Made by a program: the position numbers and the translations under genes. From the NCBI RefSeq assembly GCF_945649885.1, contig NZ_CALZFS010000003.1, positions 1 to 52,152 on the forward strand: DNA of 52,152 nucleotides. Reading direction: 5' to 3'. Under the pieces are notes generated by a model. The model was not told the origin of the DNA, did not search any database, and saw nothing but the letters and a program-made list of their open reading frames with translations. The DNA is from an uncultured Corynebacterium sp. Lineage in GTDB: Bacteria; Actinomycetota; Actinomycetes; Mycobacteriales; Mycobacteriaceae. Of this stretch, positions 1 through 8,688 are shown in pieces (position 1 is the stretch's first letter; each line of letters starts with the position of its first letter).

Positions 1-321
1 GCATTGCGGGAGTGGTTGGAGGTCCGTGATGATCTGGCGAAGGTAGATGACGCCCTCTTTGTCGGGGTTCGCGGTAAACGCATTGATACCCGTCAGGTGC
101 GGCGCATTGTCGGACAGGCGGCCATGGTCACAGGTGTGGACCATCTTTCCCCGCATTCCCTGCGTCATACTGCGGCAACACACCTGCTGGATGGGGGAGC
201 GGACCTCCGGCAGGTTCAGGAGATGTTGGGTCATTCCTCCTTGCAGACGACCCAGATCTATACCCATGTCAGCTCCCAGCGTCTCCTTGATGCCTTCAGG
301 CAGGCGCACCCGCGGGCGTGA
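1..321 (+). CDS. xerC: Tyrosine recombinase XerC, C-terminal part
   Basis: The window opens inside this gene; only the last 106 codons are present. The visible part is the C-terminal half of the catalytic domain of a tyrosine recombinase: HSLRH (the H-x-x-R pair), GHSS with the next conserved His, and IYTHV with the nucleophilic Tyr, close to the C-terminus as in XerC/XerD. The family resolves chromosome dimers at dif by strand exchange, usually together with XerD. XerC rather than XerD is inferred from position, since xerC lies just upstream of rpsB in corynebacteria and mycobacteria. Its 3' end overlaps the convergent M23-like gene by 26 bases. Confidence 0.9.
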   Translation, partial: ALREWLEVRDDLAKVDDALFVGVRGKRIDTRQVRRIVGQAAMVTGVDHLSPHSLRHTAATHLLDGGADLRQVQEMLGHSSLQTTQIYTHVSSQRLLDAFRQAHPRA

Positions 322-841
322 GAGGCTTGAGTCGGATGGTCGGAGCCGGTAGCAATCTGATTGGATTGAGGTAATCCTCACCGATCTTCGCACCCCACTG
401 CAGCCCCGGGTATGGGGTGGTGGGATGGCCTAGCCGCCCGATAATCTGCTTTTCAGCGACCACCTCCCCGACCGTGAGGATGGTGTGAACCGGCTGGTAG
501 GTGGTCCTCACCCCATCTGGGTGGGTGATCGATATCGTCGGTGTTCCCACGACCATGCCGGCAAAAGCCACCACTCCATCGGCAGGGCTTAGCACGTCAG
601 CACCGATATCCAGGGGGAGATCCACCCCGCGATGGCCGGGTAACCAATTGTGCTCCGGCTTATCAAAAGGGCGCAGAATCATGCCGGCACGGGGTAATCC
701 TGAGGCCGGATTTACATAGGCTGCTGCACTTGGTGAGAAAAACAAGCAGGCAACCAATAAGCTGATGGCCAATATCAGAGCCTTGAGAAGGTTTCGGAGG
801 TGGTGTTGTCTGTAGTGGGATGTGCTAAGCCAGGAAGTCAT
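296..841 (-). CDS. Secreted M23 (LytM)-like protein with an altered zinc site
   Basis: A protein of 181 aa from the ATG at 841; a longer reading frame to 949 lacks a convincing start. Residues about 17-37 form a hydrophobic signal segment ending in SAAA. The rest is an M23/LytM-type domain: GHRGVDL supplies the H-x-x-x-D zinc pair, and a YQPV segment resembles the RTTYEPV motif of actinobacterial members. The second zinc motif, normally H-x-H or LHWG, reads LQWG, so the expected histidine is a glutamine. The protein is probably a non-catalytic envelope protein or amidase regulator. The same place, divergent from rpsB, is occupied in M. tuberculosis by Rv2891. The family is clear; lack of activity is inferred. 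Confidence 0.8.
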   Translation of the reverse strand: MTSWLSTSHYRQHHLRNLLKALILAISLLVACLFFSPSAAAYVNPASGLPRAGMILRPFDKPEHNWLPGHRGVDLPLDIGADVLSPADGVVAFAGMVVGTPTISITHPDGVRTTYQPVHTILTVGEVVAEKQIIGRLGHPTTPYPGLQWGAKIGEDYLNPIRLLPAPTIRLKPLTPAGAPA

Positions 842-1117
842 ATCTTGATGATCAATCAACAGTGCTCCTGTGTCACCGATCTCAGTGTGTGCCTGTGGAA
901 CATGGCGCAGGTGTGACAGGTGGGAACAGGCCAACCCAGACTTGTCCACAGCCCGTTTTCTACCGTTTGGGGATGCAGGTCAAAGTATGTAAACTGTTCT
1001 CAGCAGTGTGCCTGAAAACTCCCTCTCGTTTAATCGGGTTGGCGTGACAGAGCCATTGACTACGCGCGGTGAAAACTCTGAACTTTGCGTCAGAAGTCCA
1101 GTTCAACCAGGTCCCAG

Positions 1118-1187
1118 AAACTCTTTAAAGAGTTTTCGGGTGTTGTTCATGGAGCCCATCGCTAGGGTGCAGGACCAAAACCTGCAC
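1118..1187 (+). promoter_or_regulatory. Structured 5' leader of rpsB
   Basis: Two inverted repeats precede rpsB. The first is a perfect 18-bp palindrome, AAACTCTTTAAAGAGTTT, at 1118-1135. The second is a 7-bp perfect stem, GTGCAGG/CCTGCAC, at 1167-1173 and 1181-1187 with a 7-base loop, followed by AAATTTT. Ribosomal protein S2 autoregulates through its leader in other bacteria, so this is a candidate S2-binding leader or attenuator. The function is inferred. The rest of 950-1232 holds no gene I can support. Confidence 0.4.
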
Positions 1188-1232
1188 AAATTTTCCAAAA
1201 CCGAAATTCAATACTTAAGAAAGGGGCTTACC

Positions 1233-2051
1233 ATGGCAGTTGTAACCATGCGAGAGCTTCTCGATGCTGGTGTCCACTTCGGTCACCAGACCCGCCGCTG
1301 GAACCCGAAGATGCGTCGTTTCATCTTCACCGAGCGCAACGGCATCTACATCATCGACCTGCAGCAGACCCTGACCTACATCGATCAGGCCTTCGAGTTC
1401 GTCAAGGAAACTGTTGCTCACGGCGGCACCGTCCTCTTCGTTGGTACCAAGAAGCAGGCACAGGAAGCTGTCCAGGTTGAGGCAGACCGCGTTGGCATGC
1501 CATATGTCAACCACCGTTGGCTCGGCGGCATGCTGACCAACTTCCAGACCGTCTCCAAGCGTCTGAGCCGCATGAAGGAACTCCAGGCAATGGATGCCGC
1601 TGAGGGTGGCTACGATGGCCGCACCAAGCGCGAGATCCTCATGCTGACCCGCGAGCGCACCAAGCTGGAGCGCGTCCTCGGCGGCATCGCAGAGATGACC
1701 CGCATCCCTTCCGCTCTGTGGATCATCGACACCAACAAGGAGCACATCGCTGTCTCCGAGGCTCACAAGCTGAACATCCCGGTTGTTGCCATCCTGGACA
1801 CCAACTGTGATCCGGATGTTGTCGATTTCCCAGTTCCTGGTAACGACGACGCTATCCGCTCCACCGCACTCCTGTCCCGCGTTATCTCCACCGCTGTGGA
1901 AGAGGGCAAGAAGGCACGCGAGGAGCGCCAGCTGGCTGCTGCTCGTGAGGCTGCAGGTGAGACCAAGGCTGAGGAAGCAACCGAAGAGGCTGCTCCAGCT
2001 GCAGACGCACCTGAGGCAACCGAGGCGAAGCAGGAGACCGCAGCTGAATAA
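1233..2051 (+). CDS. rpsB: 30S ribosomal protein S2
   Basis: A protein of 272 aa. The start at 1233 is chosen because it gives the canonical S2 N-terminus ([22 protein letters not shown]) and sits behind an AAGAAAGGGG Shine-Dalgarno stretch; the upstream extension in the same frame is not S2-like. The S2 features [18 protein letters not shown] and [11 protein letters not shown] are present. The last ~40 residues are an Ala/Glu-rich tail usual in actinobacteria. S2 binds late to the 30S body and is needed for S1 and mRNA placement. rpsB is followed by tsf, the widely conserved order. Confidence 0.98.
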   Translation: MAVVTMRELLDAGVHFGHQTRRWNPKMRRFIFTERNGIYIIDLQQTLTYIDQAFEFVKETVAHGGTVLFVGTKKQAQEAVQVEADRVGMPYVNHRWLGGMLTNFQTVSKRLSRMKELQAMDAAEGGYDGRTKREILMLTRERTKLERVLGGIAEMTRIPSALWIIDTNKEHIAVSEAHKLNIPVVAILDTNCDPDVVDFPVPGNDDAIRSTALLSRVISTAVEEGKKAREERQLAAAREAAGETKAEEATEEAAPAADAPEATEAKQETAAE

Positions 2052-2074
2052 GCTGTAACTTTCCGCTGATGCTT

Positions 2075-2130
2075 GAAGCCCCCACGGCGATGGAACTTTT
2101 TACATAAATTTCATACGCCGTGGGGGCTTC
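2075..2130 (+). terminator. Hairpin between rpsB and tsf
   Basis: A perfect 15-bp stem (2075-2089 with 2116-2130) with a 26-base A/T-rich loop lies 24 bases after the rpsB stop. No U-run follows, so it may be a processing or partial-termination element separating rpsB from tsf rather than a full intrinsic terminator. Confidence 0.6.
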
Positions 2131-2266
2131 TCGTGCAGCCATTTCCGCACCGTGTTCCTGTGATTGCATGTACGATCACATGGGAGTACGGGCGGGCAGG
2201 GCCGATGTGCCCTAACCTAAGCTTGTAAAGCATTAATTATCCATACATAAGGAGGATCGCCCCCTA

Positions 2267-3094
2267 ATGGCGAACTACACCGCTGCGGATGTTAAGAAGC
2301 TCCGCGAACTCACCGGTTCCGGCATGCTCGACTGCAAGAAGGCACTGGAGGAGTCCGCTGGCGACTTCGACAAGGCTGTTGAGATCCTGCGCGTCAAGGG
2401 CGCCAAGGATGTCGGCAAGCGCGCAGAGCGCAACGCCACCGAAGGCCTCGTCGCTGTTTCCGGCAACACCATGATCGAGGTCAACTCTGAGACCGACTTC
2501 GTTGCTAAGAACGATGAGTTCAAGAGCTTCGCCGCAGAGATCGCTGAGGCAGCAGCAGCTGCTAAGGCCAACTCCACCGAAGAGCTTGCAGCTGCTGACC
2601 TCAACGGCAAGTCCGCTGGAGACGCACTGCAGGAGTTCTCCGCCAAGATCGGCGAGAAGCTCGAGCTGCGTCGTGCTGTCACCCTTGAGGGCGACAACGT
2701 TGCTGTTTACCTCCACCACCGTTCCGCTGACCTGCCACCATCCGTCGGTGTCCTGGTTGCCTACACCGGTGAAGGCGAGCAGGCTGAGGCCGCTGCACGT
2801 CAGACCGCAATGCAGATTGCTGCACTGCGCGCTTCCTACCTGACCCGTGATGCTGTTCCAGCTGAGGTCATCGAGAAGGAGCGTTCCATCGCTGAGCAGA
2901 TCACCCGCGAAGAGGGCAAGCCAGAGCAGGCTATCCCGAAGATCGTCGAGGGTCGTCTGAATGGCTTCTACAAGGAGAACGTCCTTCTGGAGCAGGCTTC
3001 CGTCGCTGACTCCAAGAAGACCGTCAAGGCTGTTCTGGATGAGGCTGGCACCACCGTCACCTCTTTCGCTCGCTTCGAGGTTGGCCAGGCTTAA
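2267..3094 (+). CDS. tsf: Elongation factor Ts
   Basis: A protein of 275 aa, normal for actinobacterial EF-Ts. The start follows an AAGGAGGA Shine-Dalgarno sequence at about 2249-2256. The UBA-like N-terminus ([19 protein letters not shown]) and the TDFVAKN motif that contacts EF-Tu are visible at about residues 8-26 and 75-85. EF-Ts is the guanine-nucleotide exchange factor that recycles EF-Tu-GDP to EF-Tu-GTP during elongation. It is separated from rpsB by a strong hairpin and from pyrH by two more, so the three genes may be expressed at different levels. Confidence 0.98.
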   Translation: MANYTAADVKKLRELTGSGMLDCKKALEESAGDFDKAVEILRVKGAKDVGKRAERNATEGLVAVSGNTMIEVNSETDFVAKNDEFKSFAAEIAEAAAAAKANSTEELAAADLNGKSAGDALQEFSAKIGEKLELRRAVTLEGDNVAVYLHHRSADLPPSVGVLVAYTGEGEQAEAAARQTAMQIAALRASYLTRDAVPAEVIEKERSIAEQITREEGKPEQAIPKIVEGRLNGFYKENVLLEQASVADSKKTVKAVLDEAGTTVTSFARFEVGQA

Positions 3095-3132
3095 GCCTAG
3101 AAAGACCTTCAGGGCACTGCGTTCCTGATTAT

Positions 3133-3204
3133 GGTTGATCCCTGTTATATGACAGGGACCAACCACACCAGCCCCGTGCATCATCTTCATCAGATGCGCG
3201 GGGC
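3133..3204 (+). terminator. Tandem hairpins in the tsf-pyrH gap
   Basis: Two adjacent stem-loops follow tsf. The first is a 13-bp stem with one mismatch (3133-3145 with 3152-3164). The second is a 12-bp stem with one G-U pair (3171-3182 with 3193-3204). Neither has a clear U-run. The remainder of the 319-base gap to pyrH holds a 12-bp palindrome AGTCTTAAGACT at 3249-3260 and a possible TAAGAT -10 element near 3303; no gene is visible. Confidence 0.5.
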
Positions 3205-3413
3205 TGAATTGTGCGCACAGTCGACACCGAAACACGTGCCACATAACCAGTCTTAAGACTCAGTTGGGCCCCACCCGATCCAACAACTTGATAAAGACAA
3301 TGTAAGATCAATTGCCAGAAATAGGGAACGCTTTCAAATAGGTTTCCACCTGGCAGGCAGGCCCCCATAGCACTATGGAACTGTCCCACCACGAACCGAA
3401 GGAGAACACCACG

Positions 3414-4145
3414 GTGACCACCCCGAGTGAAGAACCCCGCAACGGCTACAAGCGCGTAATGCTCAAGCTCGGAGGTGAAATGTTCGGTGGAGGTGAAGTC
3501 GGTGTCGACCCAGATGTGGTTGACAACGTGGCTCGCCAGATCGCCGAGGTTGCCAAGGGCGGTGCCGAGATCGCCGTGGTCATCGGTGGTGGAAACTTCT
3601 TCCGTGGTGCTGAGCTTCAGCAGCGCGGAATGGACCGTGCACGTTCCGACTACATGGGCATGCTCGGTACAGTCATGAACTGTCTGGCACTCCAGGACTT
3701 CCTCGGCCAGCACGGCGTGGAGTGCCGTGTCCAGACTGCCATCAACATGGCGCAGGTCGCTGAGCCCTACCTGCCACTGCGTGCAGAACGTCACCTGGAA
3801 AAGGGACGCGTGGTCATCTTCGGTGCCGGCATGGGTATGCCGTACTTCTCCACTGATACCACTGCAGCACAGCGTGCACTGGAAATCGGCTGCGATGTTC
3901 TGCTCATGGCCAAGGCCGTGGACGGAGTCTACAGCGATGACCCACGTACCAACCCTGAGGCGGAGCTCTACACCGAAATCACCCCGAAGCAGGTTATTGA
4001 GCAGGGACTGAAGGTTGCGGATGCCACCGCCTTCAGCCTGTGCATGGACAACAATATGCCGATCCTCGTGTTCAACCTGCTGACCGAAGGCAATATTGCC
4101 CGCGCGGTGAACGGCGAGCGTATCGGTACTCTGGTTGAGTCCTGA
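3414..4145 (+). CDS. pyrH: Uridylate kinase
   Basis: A protein of 243 aa from the GTG at 3414, which has a GAAGGAG ribosome site 9 bases upstream. An ATG 13 codons earlier, at 3375, is in frame but has no such site. It is an amino-acid-kinase-fold enzyme that phosphorylates UMP to UDP with ATP, a regulated step for UTP, CTP and cell-wall UDP-sugars. Visible motifs are [10 protein letters not shown] at the N-terminus, [11 protein letters not shown], and [13 protein letters not shown] near residue 180. The bacterial enzyme is a hexamer, normally activated by GTP and inhibited by UTP. frr follows 69 bases later. Confidence 0.97.
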   Translation: MTTPSEEPRNGYKRVMLKLGGEMFGGGEVGVDPDVVDNVARQIAEVAKGGAEIAVVIGGGNFFRGAELQQRGMDRARSDYMGMLGTVMNCLALQDFLGQHGVECRVQTAINMAQVAEPYLPLRAERHLEKGRVVIFGAGMGMPYFSTDTTAAQRALEIGCDVLLMAKAVDGVYSDDPRTNPEAELYTEITPKQVIEQGLKVADATAFSLCMDNNMPILVFNLLTEGNIARAVNGERIGTLVES

Positions 4146-4214
4146 TAGATTTACTTTAAAGAACACGGCTTCCGCAGGAAGTCTTGAACTGCGAAAGCAC
4201 AGGAGAATTATCTG

Positions 4215-4772
4215 ATGATTGACGAGATCCTTTTCGAGTCCGAAGAGCGCATGTCCCACACTGTGGAGCACACCCGCGAGGACCTAATCACCATCCGCAC
4301 CGGTCGCGCGAACCCAGCCATGTTCAACCGTGTCGTCGCCGACTATTACGGTGTTCCCACCCCCATCACTCAGATGGCCAGTATTTCGGTTCCTGAGCCA
4401 CGCATGTTGCTGATCAAGCCTTATGAGATGAACTCCATGGGGGCGATCGAGAACGCCATCCGTAACTCTGACCTGGGTGTCAACCCCACCAACGACGGCC
4501 AGGTGCTGCGTGTGACCATCCCTCAGCTGACTGAGGAGCGTCGTAAGGAAATGGTCAAGATGGCCAAGGGCAAGGGTGAAGATGGCAAGATCGCTGTCCG
4601 TAACGTGCGCCGCAAGGGCATGGAGCAACTGAAGAAGCTTCAGAAGGACGGCGACTTCGGCGAAGATGAGGTAGCAGCTGCTGAAAAGGAGCTGGACAAG
4701 GTCACCTCTCGTTACATCGAGCAGATTGACCAGGTTGTCACCAGGAAGGAAGCAGAACTGATGGAGGTTTAA
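4215..4772 (+). CDS. frr: Ribosome recycling factor
   Basis: A protein of 185 aa, the exact family length. The start is preceded by AGGAG. The triple-helix-bundle segments are present ([14 protein letters not shown] near residue 28; [21 protein letters not shown] near 110; [13 protein letters not shown] near the C-terminus). With EF-G it splits the post-termination ribosome. The pyrH-frr-cdsA order is conserved in actinobacteria. Confidence 0.98.
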   Translation: MIDEILFESEERMSHTVEHTREDLITIRTGRANPAMFNRVVADYYGVPTPITQMASISVPEPRMLLIKPYEMNSMGAIENAIRNSDLGVNPTNDGQVLRVTIPQLTEERRKEMVKMAKGKGEDGKIAVRNVRRKGMEQLKKLQKDGDFGEDEVAAAEKELDKVTSRYIEQIDQVVTRKEAELMEV

Positions 4773-4928
4773 AAGGCCTCTTCAGTTCACTTGAGAACCG
4801 TCGTTTCATCGTCCCAGGAGGCGAGGGAGCGACGCTTTCTTCTGTCTGCAGCTTCTCTGAAATCCTGCACCAGGAAGAAAAAGCTGGCAACATCTGCGAT
4901 CATAATGACAACCACGAGGAGAACCCCC

Positions 4929-5822
4929 ATGAGTGAGCCGGAGCAACATCACCGGACCATGCGGATGCCCAAACCAAAAAACAGCGCGGGCCGCGATCTA
5001 AAAGCAGCCATCGGTGTCAGTGTGGGGCTCGCCCTCCTGGTCGTCATCGGCATTCTGCTCAGCCCCTGGGCCTGGTACCTGTTGGTCGCCGGGGCCATCG
5101 CTGTTGCCACCTGGGAGGTGGGCGGCAGGCTTAAGGAAGCCGGTTACCATCTGCCGATGCCGATCATGATCATCGGTGGGCAGGCCATGGTCTGGACATC
5201 CTGGCCCTTTGGAACTTCCGGCATCCTGGCCTCCTATGTGGCTACTGTCCTAGTGCTGATGTTCTTCCGGGTGTTCTACAACGGGCCTGAGAAAGAAGCC
5301 AAAAACTATCTGCGTGATACCTCCGTGGGAATCTTCACCCTCACCTGGATCCCGCTCTTTGGCAGTTTCGCTGCGATGCTCTCCCTCATGGAGAACAACA
5401 GCATCCCAGGCACCTTCTTCATCCTGACCTTCATGCTCTGTGTGATCGGTTCAGATGTCGGTGGGTATATCCTCGGTGTGTTCTTCGGTTCCCACCCGAT
5501 GGCCCCGGCAGTCAGCCCGAAGAAATCCTGGGAAGGCTTCGCAGGTTCCATCCTTTTTGGTTCCATCGTCGGCGCACTCGCAGTCCACTTCCTCCTGGCA
5601 CACCACTGGTGGCTGGGGGTGCTGCTGGGTATCTGCCTGGTTATCTGCGCAACCCTGGGTGACCTGGTGGAATCCCAGTTCAAGCGGGACCTGGGGATTA
5701 AGGACATGTCCAACCTGCTCCCCGGTCATGGTGGAATCATGGACCGTCTTGATGGCATGCTGCCGTCAGCGATGGTCACCTGGCTGATTCTCAGCGTGGT
5801 CAGCAGCTCCTACGCCGGCTGA
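4929..5822 (+). CDS. cdsA: Phosphatidate cytidylyltransferase (CDP-diacylglycerol synthase)
   Basis: A protein of 297 aa from the ATG at 4929, chosen for the GAGGAGA sequence just upstream; the frame extends to 4791 without a ribosome site. It is a polytopic membrane enzyme with about eight hydrophobic segments that converts phosphatidate and CTP to CDP-diacylglycerol, the precursor of phosphatidylglycerol, cardiolipin and phosphatidylinositol (hence PIMs and lipoglycans). The family signature lies at about residues 249-275: SQFKRDLGIKD, then PGHGGIMDRLD. The basic, proline-containing N-terminus of ~30 residues is probably cytoplasmic. Confidence 0.96.
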   Translation: MSEPEQHHRTMRMPKPKNSAGRDLKAAIGVSVGLALLVVIGILLSPWAWYLLVAGAIAVATWEVGGRLKEAGYHLPMPIMIIGGQAMVWTSWPFGTSGILASYVATVLVLMFFRVFYNGPEKEAKNYLRDTSVGIFTLTWIPLFGSFAAMLSLMENNSIPGTFFILTFMLCVIGSDVGGYILGVFFGSHPMAPAVSPKKSWEGFAGSILFGSIVGALAVHFLLAHHWWLGVLLGICLVICATLGDLVESQFKRDLGIKDMSNLLPGHGGIMDRLDGMLPSAMVTWLILSVVSSSYAG

Positions 5823-5848
5823 CACACAACCCTTAAGTCACAACAGAC

Positions 5849-5894
5849 AAGGCCTCCTTTTCCCTGGAGTGAAAACCGGGGGAAGGGAGGCCTT
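5849..5894. terminator. Bidirectional terminator between cdsA and the LapA-like gene
   Basis: An inverted repeat with outer arms AAGGCCTCC (5849-5857) and GGAGGCCTT (5886-5894), extended inward by T-rich/CCC and GGG/A-rich pairing, lies between two convergent genes and could serve both strands. Confidence 0.75.
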
Positions 5895-5918
5895 GAATGC
5901 TTTAACGGAAGGGGGCTA

Positions 5919-6377
5919 TCAGGCGAGAGCCTTCCGCATCTTCTTGATCCGGCGACGGTATTCAAACATGCGCACGCCACCGACCATGGCCATGATGAGT
6001 GCTCCGGCGATGGCACACAGGAGATAGGCGATGCCAGCAGGGATCTCGAAGGTCCAGGTGATGATATTCATCTCCACCGAGGCCTGGTTCTGCAGAATGA
6101 AGACAAGCAGCGCGATCAACAACAGCGCACCTACGATGAGGGCCACCCAGGTTCCACCAGCCAGGGTCTTGGTGGCTGCAGGCGGTGCCTCCTGTTTGGG
6201 AGGCGTTGGTTCACTGACAGTTTCGGCTTCGACCTGCACCGGAGTCTCCTCCCGGATAGCAGGAACAGATGTGGGGGAGTGCCCTGCATCAGGGATATCC
6301 TGGATATAGGGGTCGAGAGCAGGGTCGGCACCATGCTCCGGATGTGGATCGTTGGTGTGTGCTCGGTGGTTAGTCAT
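5919..6377 (-). CDS. LapA-domain (DUF1049) membrane protein
   Basis: A protein of 152 aa. Residues 1-70 are acidic and Pro/Glu-rich and probably cytoplasmic. Two transmembrane helices follow (about 76-95 and 112-135), separated by a short loop with the QNQASVEMNIITW pattern typical of LapA_dom proteins, and the protein ends in a basic tail (RRRIKKMRKAL). E. coli LapA helps regulate LPS assembly; actinobacterial relatives have no established role. The gene is divergent from rlmN and convergent with cdsA. The start ATG at 6377 has only a weak Shine-Dalgarno. Confidence 0.75.
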   Translation of the reverse strand: MTNHRAHTNDPHPEHGADPALDPYIQDIPDAGHSPTSVPAIREETPVQVEAETVSEPTPPKQEAPPAATKTLAGGTWVALIVGALLLIALLVFILQNQASVEMNIITWTFEIPAGIAYLLCAIAGALIMAMVGGVRMFEYRRRIKKMRKALA

Positions 6378-6589
6378 AGCTTCATTGAACTACCAGTCGG
6401 GCATTTTCGCTACATATTCTTACTATTGATATCGAATAGTTGATTTACGGGAGGGTGCGTCATCAAGCACCACCGCAACCCATCGCCCACCGATACGGCC
6501 GAGGAATAGATCACACCCTCTGGCCAGCGGTGATCCTTCCCGCTGAAGTTAGACTGTTTACCCTCCCACGTGCAACAATAGGGACTATT

Positions 6590-7699
6590 ATGGCTACACC
6601 CTTACCACTGGTATTTTCTGCCCCTAAACGCGGTATGCCTCCAGCTCACTTTGCAGACCTCTCCGACGAAGCTCGGATTGAGGCGCTTTCTGAACTTGGC
6701 CTGCCAAAATTCCGATTGAATCAGATTGCCCGCCATTACTACGGCCGGCTTGAAGCTGACCCGATGACTATGACTGACCTGCCTGAGACAGCACGTCAGC
6801 AGGTCAAGGACGCACTGTTCCCCACATTGATGTCACCCCTGCGTGTGGTGGAAGCCGATGATGAGAACACCCAGAAGACCCTCTGGAAGCTCCACGACGG
6901 CACCCTCCTGGAATCAGTGCTCATGCGCTACCCAGATCGAGCCACCCTGTGCATCTCCTCCCAGGCCGGCTGCGGAATGGCCTGCCCATTCTGCGCAACA
7001 GGGCAAGGCGGACTGGACCGTAACCTCTCCACCGGTGAGATCGTGGACCAGGTCCGCAACGCGGCAGCCACCATGCATGCTGAAGGCGGACGTCTGTCCA
7101 ACATCGTGTTCATGGGCATGGGCGAGCCATTGGCCAACTATAAGCGGGTGGTCTCCGCGGTCCGTCAGATCACCCAGCCAGCACCAGCCGGCTTTGGACT
7201 GTCCCAGCGCAGTGTGACCGTCTCCACCGTGGGACTGGCACCGGCGATCCGTAAGCTTGCCGACGAAGACATGTCTGTCACCCTCGCTGTCTCCCTGCAC
7301 ACCCCGGATGATGAACTCCGTGATGAACTGGTGCCGGTGAACAACCGTTGGTCCGTGGCCGAGGTACTGGATGCCGCACGTTATTACGCGGACAAGTCCG
7401 GTCGTCGTGTCTCCATTGAGTACGCGCTGATCCGCGACATCAATGATCAAGACTGGCGTGCCGACATGCTGGGGGAGAAGCTCCACAAGGCACTCGGATC
7501 CCGCGTTCACGTCAACCTCATTCCACTCAACCCGACCCCGGGCTCCAAGTGGGACGCATCGCCTAAGGATCGTCAGGACGAGTTCGTCCGCCGTGTCATC
7601 GCCAAGGGTGTTCCGTGCACTGTGCGTGACACCAAGGGCCAGGAAATCGCTGCGGCCTGTGGCCAGCTGGCTGCTGAAGAAAACGAAGAGAAGAAATAA
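6590..7699 (+). CDS. rlmN: 23S rRNA (A2503-C2)/tRNA (A37-C2) methyltransferase
   Basis: A protein of 369 aa from the ATG at 6590. It is a radical-SAM enzyme that methylates C2 of A2503 in 23S rRNA and of A37 in some tRNAs. The [4Fe-4S] motif CxxxCxxC reads CGMACPFC near residues 128-135. [10 protein letters not shown] segment (SAM contact) and a conserved Cys near the C-terminus ([19 protein letters not shown]) fit the family. There is no good ribosome-binding site before this ATG; the frame runs back to 6440, but the upstream residues do not look like RlmN. A 6-bp inverted repeat, ACTATT/AATAGT, lies at 6422-6440 between this gene and the divergent LapA-like gene. A strong terminator follows. 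Confidence 0.95.
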   Translation: MATPLPLVFSAPKRGMPPAHFADLSDEARIEALSELGLPKFRLNQIARHYYGRLEADPMTMTDLPETARQQVKDALFPTLMSPLRVVEADDENTQKTLWKLHDGTLLESVLMRYPDRATLCISSQAGCGMACPFCATGQGGLDRNLSTGEIVDQVRNAAATMHAEGGRLSNIVFMGMGEPLANYKRVVSAVRQITQPAPAGFGLSQRSVTVSTVGLAPAIRKLADEDMSVTLAVSLHTPDDELRDELVPVNNRWSVAEVLDAARYYADKSGRRVSIEYALIRDINDQDWRADMLGEKLHKALGSRVHVNLIPLNPTPGSKWDASPKDRQDEFVRRVIAKGVPCTVRDTKGQEIAAACGQLAAEENEEKK

Positions 7700-7751
7700 G
7701 CACGACAAGTCATAATTAACTTCACGTTGATTATCCTTGTGCAGTGGTAGT

Positions 7752-7805
7752 CTCGGGCGGGAACACACCCTTTGATAAGGGCTGTTCCCGCCCGAGATTT
7801 TTGCT
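7752..7805 (+). terminator. Intrinsic terminator after rlmN
   Basis: A perfect 14-bp G/C-rich stem (7752-7765 with 7783-7796) with further pairing inside the loop is followed by ATTTTTGCTTTTT. This is a textbook rho-independent terminator separating rlmN from the ABC operon. Confidence 0.92.
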
Positions 7806-7828
7806 TTTTGGAAGGATACTGCACTGAC

Positions 7829-8683
7829 ATGACCGACGATGCTCCAACCTCCTGGATACCCCTGAAGGATCCAACACACCAGGCACTGGCAGTACGGGAG
7901 CTGACCAAGATGTATGGCTCCCAGGCGGCAGTGGACAATATCAGCCTGGATATTCCACGAGGTGCAATCTACGGCATCGTCGGCCCCAACGGTGCTGGCA
8001 AGACAACAATGCTGTCCATGGCCACCGGCCTGATTCGCCCCACCCATGGTGCGGCCTGGATCGCCGGAGCTGATGTCTGGCGAGAACCCCTGCGTGCCAA
8101 ACAATCCATGGGGCTGCTGGCCGATGGCCTACCCATCTTTGACCGACTCTCCGGGCGGGAACTCCTGACCTACGTCGGTGCCCTGCGTGGTCTGGATGAG
8201 GCGGTGGTGCAGCAGCGCAGCACGGAACTCCTGCAGGCACTTGGATTGGCTGATGCAGGATCCAAGAGAATCGTTGATTACTCAGCAGGTATGACCAAGA
8301 AGATTCTGCTTGCCCAGGCTCTTCTCCATAACCCGGAGGTACTGATCCTAGATGAACCCCTTGAAGCGGTTGATCCGGTGTCTGGACGTCTCATCCAGTC
8401 AATTCTACGCAACTTTGCTGCAACCGGAGGCACGGTGGTGCTCAGCTCCCATGTCATGGAACTGGTGGAGGGCCTGTGTGATCACGTGGCGATCATCAAC
8501 AGGGGCCGAGTCGTGGTGGCTGGGCACGTCGAGCAGGTTCGTGCCGGCCGTTCCCTGACTGATGTGTTTGTGGATGCTGTCGGCGGGGCAGCACTGGGGG
8601 AGGGATCACTGTCCTGGCTCGGCGGTGGACATGGTGCTGGTGATGGCAGCGATAACTCCGGACGTGCCGAAGGGGAGCGTTAG
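7829..8683 (+). CDS. ABC exporter, ATP-binding protein
   Basis: A protein of 284 aa starting at the ATG at 7829 behind GGAAGGA. Walker A GPNGAGKT lies near residue 52, the signature is degenerate (YSAGMTKK, about 150, in place of LSGGQ), and Walker B ILDEPLEAVDP is near 172. The LDEP-x-EAVDP form is typical of ABC-2-type exporter ATPases. The last ~30 residues are Gly/Ser-rich. The permease gene starts 5 bases after the stop, so the pair is an operon. The substrate cannot be told from the sequence. Confidence 0.88.
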   Translation: MTDDAPTSWIPLKDPTHQALAVRELTKMYGSQAAVDNISLDIPRGAIYGIVGPNGAGKTTMLSMATGLIRPTHGAAWIAGADVWREPLRAKQSMGLLADGLPIFDRLSGRELLTYVGALRGLDEAVVQQRSTELLQALGLADAGSKRIVDYSAGMTKKILLAQALLHNPEVLILDEPLEAVDPVSGRLIQSILRNFAATGGTVVLSSHVMELVEGLCDHVAIINRGRVVVAGHVEQVRAGRSLTDVFVDAVGGAALGEGSLSWLGGGHGAGDGSDNSGRAEGER

Positions 8684-8688
8684 AAACC

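Noticed and set aside
3129..4271. A long minus-strand open frame of 380 codons across pyrH, and similar ones across rpsB, tsf and map
   Set aside because: They are antisense shadows of strongly conserved housekeeping genes, with no family resemblance, no ribosome sites, and composition typical of complementary frames in G+C-rich DNA.
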